In this document: positions 33,096 to 36,210 of the stretch, one piece after another
Layout: the number at the start of each line of letters is the position of its first letter
How positions within the stretch are numbered: the first letter of the stretch is position 1
Assembly (NCBI GenBank): GCA_002428415.1
Contig: DIWI01000020.1
Coordinates: forward strand, 1 to 36,210
Direction of reading: 5' to 3'
DNA from: Clostridiaceae bacterium UBA6110
Lineage (GTDB): Bacteria; Bacillota; Clostridia; Clostridiales; Clostridiaceae
DNA: 36,210 bases
Notes under the pieces: generated by a model
What the model was told of the DNA's origin: nothing
Databases searched by the model: none
Seen by the model: the letters and a program-made list of their open reading frames with translations, nothing else
Program-made: the position numbers and the translations under genes

Positions 33096-33189
33096 TATAA
33101 TAGAGGTTAAGGTGATAATGGTTATATTACAACTGAAGAAATGTACGGTTAATTCCTGAACCTTGTCAATCATTGAGCAGGCTTGCTCA
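33096..33189 (+). other. Possible leader unit upstream of rubrerythrin
   Basis: TATAAT (33096-33101) is followed by a short ORF at 33118-33159 and a hairpin TGAGCA/TGCTCA (33174-33179 and 33184-33189). TTGTCAA (33163-33169) can also pair with TTGACAA at 33215-33221, the rubrerythrin -35 region. No T run follows the hairpin. Confidence 0.35.
33118..33159 (+). CDS. Possible 13-residue leader peptide
   Basis: ATG 33118 preceded by AAGGTGAT opens a 13-codon frame (MVILQLKKCTVNS) with a TGA at 33157-33159. It has a plausible binding site and a -10 element upstream but no other support. If real it would be a leader peptide or a microprotein between fetA and rubrerythrin. Confidence 0.3.
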   Translation: MVILQLKKCTVNS

Positions 33190-33214
33190 GCTTGACTTAA
33201 TGTTCCTGATTATC

Positions 33215-33243
33215 TTGACAATCACAATTGTAATAACTATTAT
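33215..33243 (+). promoter_or_regulatory. Promoter of rubrerythrin
   Basis: Perfect TTGACA (33215-33220), 17-base spacer, TATTAT (33238-33243). PerR-like boxes cover its -10 and its start region. Confidence 0.8.
33228..33242. promoter_or_regulatory. Second PerR-like box, weaker
   Basis: TTGTAATAACTATTA matches the PerR consensus TTATAATNATTATAA at 11 of 14 fixed positions and overlaps the -10 region. Its left end is 20 bases before the stronger box. Confidence 0.45.
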
Positions 33244-33247
33244 TAAA

Positions 33248-33262
33248 TTATAATCGTTATAA
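33248..33262. promoter_or_regulatory. PerR box
   Basis: TTATAATCGTTATAA matches TTATAATNATTATAA with a single mismatch. It sits between the -10 element and the ribosome binding site of rubrerythrin, where PerR (or a close Fur relative) would repress until peroxide is sensed. Confidence 0.7.
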
Positions 33263-33277
33263 ACAGGAGGAATGCAA

Positions 33278-33865
33278 ATGAGCTCATGTAAAGGATCAAA
33301 GACAGCAGAAAATCTCCTTAAGGCTTTTGCCGGAGAATCACAGGCCAGAAGCAGGTATGTATACTATGCAAGTGTTGCCAAAAAGGAAGGATATCTGAGG
33401 ATTGCCGACATTTTCAATGAGACAGCTGAAAATGAGAAGGAACATGCAAAGAGATTCTACAAGTTCCTTGTAAAGGACCTCAACGACACAATGCTTGAAA
33501 TCACCGCAGCTTATCCTGTCGGACTATTTGAGGATACACTATCCAACCTTAAGGCTGCAGCTGCAGGCGAGCACGAGGAGTGGACGGACCTTTATCCATC
33601 ATTTGCCAAGACTGCAAGGGAAGAGGGCTTCAATGACGTAGCGCTTGCCTTCGACAACATCTCAAAGGTTGAGAAGGAGCATGAGGAAAGATACAGCACA
33701 CTTGCAGCTCTTGTAGGGAGTGGCGCATACTTCAAGAGGTCAGAGCCTGTACTTTGGAAGTGCAATAACTGCGGATACATCTTCGAAGGTCTTGAAGCAC
33801 CGGCGAAGTGCCCTGCATGTCTGCATGACAGGACATACTTCGAGGTAGCGAGCAAAGCCTGGTAG
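33278..33865 (+). CDS. rbr: Rubrerythrin
   Basis: The 195-residue protein is a peroxide reductase of anaerobes. The di-iron four-helix domain supplies E20, E53-x-x-H56, E98 and E132-x-x-H135; the C-terminal rubredoxin-like FeS4 site has C162-x-x-C165 and C178-x-x-C181 (CNNCGY and CPACLH). All ligands are present. AGGAGG at 33265-33270 suits the ATG at 33278 better than the ATG at 33272, one base away. Single gene with a strong promoter under PerR-like boxes, divergent from fetAB. Confidence 0.95.
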   Translation: MSSCKGSKTAENLLKAFAGESQARSRYVYYASVAKKEGYLRIADIFNETAENEKEHAKRFYKFLVKDLNDTMLEITAAYPVGLFEDTLSNLKAAAAGEHEEWTDLYPSFAKTAREEGFNDVALAFDNISKVEKEHEERYSTLAALVGSGAYFKRSEPVLWKCNNCGYIFEGLEAPAKCPACLHDRTYFEVASKAW

Positions 33866-33894
33866 AAACTAAAATATGACTTATTTCAAAAATC

Positions 33895-33923
33895 AAGCCG
33901 GTATCGCGAAGATGCCGGCTTTT
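33895..33923 (+). terminator. Terminator of rubrerythrin
   Basis: AAGCCGGTATC/GATGCCGGCTT stem with one G-T pair and loop GCGAA, followed by TTTT. Confidence 0.85.
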
Positions 33924-34122
33924 GCATGTCCCTGTCCAATTTGATATCCTATAGGGTAAGGTTCATTTTCTAAAGTTTGAAAAAATGGCTTCTGTGCAAA
34001 ATGTATATAGATGACATGATTCCTTAGCTTTTTCCTATGAATTTTCAGTGTTTCCCGAGGGCATGAATTTACTTTTTCAAATTTGGAGGGTCTTAAAAAA
34101 CATTGAAAATAAATCATGGTTC
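33924..34122. other. Non-coding stretch before maf
   Basis: AT-rich sequence with no credible gene or structured RNA that I can see. The minus-strand frame across it (33893-34117) has no binding site and runs through the rubrerythrin terminator. Confidence 0.5.
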
Positions 34123-34151
34123 TTGTAGATTGTCATTGTGAATGTTACACT
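34123..34151 (+). promoter_or_regulatory. Likely promoter of maf-radC-mreB
   Basis: TTGTAG (34123-34128) and TACACT (34146-34151), 17-base spacer; leader of about 60 bases to the maf start. Confidence 0.5.
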
Positions 34152-34219
34152 ATATGAGACGAAAAAGGAGCGGCCTCAGGCTGTTTCATTTTGAGTCCCA
34201 TGCTTTTGGAGGTGGAACA

Positions 34220-34801
34220 TTGAGATTTGTCCTTGCATCGGCGTCTGAAAGAAGACAGGAGCTGCTCAGGCGCATCCTGCCTGAATATGAAATAATGGTC
34301 TCAAGCTTCGACGAGAGTCTGGTTCCCTACGAAGGAGACGAATCAGCCTATGTCATGGAGCTTTCAAGGTCAAAATCCCATAGTGTCAGGAACCTTTACG
34401 GAGGTTCAGAGGATGTCCTTATAATCGGGTCGGACACTATTGTGTCTCTCGATGGTACCATCTATGGCAAGCCAGCCGACAGGGAAGATGCTTCTTCAAT
34501 GATAAGGTCCATGTCAGGAAAATGGCACAGCGTATACTCCGGAATTTCTATCATTTCTGCTGACGGCAATACCGACAGCAGCTTTTCGGTCAGGACTGAT
34601 GTCAAGTTCATGGAAATGACCGATGATGAGATGGAAGACTACCTTGACACCCTTGATTGGGCAGGAAAGGCTGGAGGCTACGGAATACAGGGTGAAAGCT
34701 CGAAATATATAGAAGAGATCAGAGGCGACTATTACAATGTGATGGGGTTGCCGCTGAATGCCCTGTACAAGAATCTCAAGGAACTTGATATTCTAGGTTG
34801 A
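34220..34801 (+). CDS. maf: Maf-family nucleotide pyrophosphatase
   Basis: The 193-residue protein begins FVLASASERRQELLRRI, the phosphate-binding start of Maf enzymes (S-x-S-x-R-R), and carries SRSKSHSV, IIGSDTIVSLDG and the YGKPADREDASSMIRSMSGKWHSVYSG segment, with IQGE near the C-terminus. Maf enzymes hydrolyse non-canonical or modified nucleoside triphosphates and were first linked to septum arrest. Start TTG 34220 follows GGAGGTGG by seven bases; the frame's earlier ATG at 34142 lies within the promoter. maf-radC-mreB is a classic Bacillota order. Confidence 0.9.
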   Translation: MRFVLASASERRQELLRRILPEYEIMVSSFDESLVPYEGDESAYVMELSRSKSHSVRNLYGGSEDVLIIGSDTIVSLDGTIYGKPADREDASSMIRSMSGKWHSVYSGISIISADGNTDSSFSVRTDVKFMEMTDDEMEDYLDTLDWAGKAGGYGIQGESSKYIEEIRGDYYNVMGLPLNALYKNLKELDILG

Positions 34802-34830
34802 TGGAACGGGTCATAATCCAGGAGGTTTTT

Positions 34831-35511
34831 ATGGAAAACAGGATCATGGATATGCCCGAAATGGAAAGACCCCAGGAAAGACTGCTCAGGTACGGGGCAG
34901 AAAGCCTTTCCAACAGCGAGCTTCTCGCAGTAATCCTCCGTACCGGAACCAAGGATGAAAATGTCATCACGATGTCTCACCGTCTGATTTCCATATTCAA
35001 CGGAATCAACGGACTTCTTGAGGCCTCCAAGGAGGAGCTCATGGAGGTAAAGGGAATCAAGGAAGCGAAAGCCTGCCAGATACTCTCTGTAGCTGAGCTT
35101 TCAAAGAGATTCCTTACCTACAGGTCAGGTGATTCATTGAGGATAACGTCTCCTGATACGGCAGCTAATCTCCTGATGGTCGAGATGAGGAGCTACAGGA
35201 AGGAAGTGCTGAAGGTAGTTCTCCTGAATACCAAGAACATGGTTATAGGAGTGACATCGGCATCAGTTGGAAGCCTGAACTCATCCATTGTGCATCCGCG
35301 GGAGATATTCAAGGAAGCAATCAGGAAGAGCGCATCATCTATAATCCTTGCACACAACCACCCATCCGGGGATCCAGCACCAAGCAGCGAGGATATCGCC
35401 GCTACCGAGAGGATCAAGGAAGCGGGCAAGATAATAGGGATCGAGCTTCTCGACCATATCATAATAGGTGATGGAACCTACATAAGCTTGAAAGAAAAGA
35501 ATTTACTTTGA
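34831..35511 (+). CDS. radC: RadC-family JAMM/MPN+ protein
   Basis: The 226-residue protein has the N-terminal helix-hairpin-helix part (KEELMEVKGIKEAKACQILSVAEL) and a C-terminal JAMM domain whose metal motif is H175-N-H177-PSG with D188 (HNHPSGDPAPSSED). The name comes from an old DNA-repair allele; the true function is unknown. AGGAGG before the ATG at 34831 decides the start; the frame's earlier ATG at 34798 overlaps the maf stop. It is followed after 22 bases by mreB. Confidence 0.93.
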   Translation: MENRIMDMPEMERPQERLLRYGAESLSNSELLAVILRTGTKDENVITMSHRLISIFNGINGLLEASKEELMEVKGIKEAKACQILSVAELSKRFLTYRSGDSLRITSPDTAANLLMVEMRSYRKEVLKVVLLNTKNMVIGVTSASVGSLNSSIVHPREIFKEAIRKSASSIILAHNHPSGDPAPSSEDIAATERIKEAGKIIGIELLDHIIIGDGTYISLKEKNLL

Positions 35512-35533
35512 CAGACTGAAAGGAGAAAAATCA

Positions 35534-36210
35534 ATGCGTTTATTCGGAACTAGCAGGGACATGGGCATAGACCTCGGAACAGCCAACACCCTGGTGTACA
35601 TAAAAGGAAAGGGGATAGTTCTCAGGGAGCCTTCTGTTGTTGCATTCAACACACAGACAAACAAGCCGCTTGCGGTAGGTGAGGAAGCCAAGAGGATGAT
35701 AGGAAGGACACCCGGAAACATCGTTGCGGTCAGACCGCTTAAGGATGGAGTAATCGCGGACTTCGACATTACCCAGACAATGCTGAGGCAATTCATAGAG
35801 AAGACGGCATCAAAGAGTGCTTTCACCGCGCCGAGGATAATCGTCTGTTTCCCTTCAGGAGTGACTGAAGTTGAAAGAAGAGCAATTCTGGAGGCAACAA
35901 AGCAGGCAGGAGCCAGAGAAGTTGTCCTTATGGAAGAGCCCATGGCTGCAGCAATAGGCGCCGGACTTCCGGTAGATGAGCCAACGGGTTCAATGATCGT
36001 CGATATCGGCGGAGGTACGACTGAGGTTGCGGTTGTTTCTTTAGGCGGCATAGTCGTCGCAAAGTCACTCAGGATAGCCGGTGACGAGCTTGACCAGTCT
36101 ATAGTTGCCTACATCAAGAGGGAATACAACCTGATGATAGGTGAGAGGACATCAGAAAACATCAAGATGACCATCGGTTCCGCATTCAAGGTGGAAGGAA
36201 CTGAAGAGGG
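35534..36210 (+). CDS. mreB: Rod-shape protein MreB, N-terminal part
   Basis: Frame from ATG 35534 (AAAGGAGA upstream) stays open to the window end, giving the first 225 residues. MGIDLGTANTLVYIKGKGIVLREPSVVA is the actin-fold phosphate-1 loop of MreB, followed by VRPLKDGVIADFD, CFPSGVTEVERRAI, MEEPMAAAIGAGLPV and IVDIGGGTTEVAVVSLGG (phosphate-2). MreB polymerises under the membrane and positions wall synthesis in rods. Directly after radC is the usual site of mreBCD, so this is the shape operon copy rather than a paralogue. Confidence 0.96.
   Translation, partial: MRLFGTSRDMGIDLGTANTLVYIKGKGIVLREPSVVAFNTQTNKPLAVGEEAKRMIGRTPGNIVAVRPLKDGVIADFDITQTMLRQFIEKTASKSAFTAPRIIVCFPSGVTEVERRAILEATKQAGAREVVLMEEPMAAAIGAGLPVDEPTGSMIVDIGGGTTEVAVVSLGGIVVAKSLRIAGDELDQSIVAYIKREYNLMIGERTSENIKMTIGSAFKVEGTEE

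Noticed and set aside
33893..34117. 74-residue minus-strand frame after rubrerythrin
   Set aside because: No binding site, composition unlike neighbours, and it includes the rubrerythrin terminator stem.

Overview
The window reads as a chromosomal, non-mobile stretch from an anaerobic Bacillota bacterium, most likely class Clostridia. I base this on gene order (tsaE-tsaB-rimI and maf-radC-mreB), strong AGGAGG-type ribosome binding sites, Gram-positive elements (a lipoprotein, a CwlO/PcsB-like NlpC/P60 hydrolase, a WalR-like box), rubrerythrin behind PerR-like boxes, and a YqeC protein. GC content looks mid-40s by eye and I see no insertion sequence, prophage or CRISPR array. Genus cannot be fixed without a search. 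TTG start codons are unusually frequent; many starts were moved from the longest open frame to a TTG or ATG with a proper ribosome binding site.

Layout. 1-1.8 kb: the tail of an ECF-transporter S component faces the tRNA-modification cluster tsaE-tsaB-rimI. 1.9-4.9 kb: an orphan TroA-like lipoprotein, a small helical protein paired with a WYL regulator, and a GNAT acetyltransferase. 5.0-7.4 kb: two GC-rich hairpins, tRNA-Trp with its own promoter and terminator, yqeC with a phosphoesterase, and an OhrR-like regulator. 7.5-12.2 kb: a two-component system divergent from an ArsR-type sensor and a Zn/Cd/Pb P-type ATPase. 12.4-15.8 kb: a secreted peptidoglycan hydrolase, a GTPase with a DUF697 tail, dCMP deaminase and an ElaA-like acetyltransferase.

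15.9-22.8 kb is a polyphosphate island: a tandem-PPK2 polyphosphate:AMP phosphotransferase, a Ppx/GppA phosphatase, Ppk1, and, 10 bases behind ppk1, an acidic repeat protein I do not recognise. That protein has a basic N-terminal domain and about six units of roughly 55 residues carrying YDDSIPTS, EEAL and G[DN]LLDxFxY motifs. It is my best candidate for something undescribed.

22.9-27.1 kb: a YhaO/YhaN-type (SbcD/SbcC-like) pair whose ATPase carries a membrane hairpin within its coiled coil, then a CBS-domain protein. 27.2-31.5 kb: an operon of a four-S1-domain RNA-binding protein, a PepD-type dipeptidase, a 3-mercaptopyruvate-type sulfurtransferase and an FUSC-type membrane protein. 31.6-33.9 kb: the FetAB exporter pair diverges from rubrerythrin, which is preceded by two PerR-like boxes and a possible 13-codon leader ORF. 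34.2-36.2 kb: maf, radC and the start of mreB, the entry to the cell-shape cluster.

Themes are metal and peroxide homeostasis (ArsR/P-type ATPase, OhrR, PerR/rubrerythrin, FetAB), phosphate storage (polyphosphate island) and cell-envelope growth (NlpC/P60, mreB).
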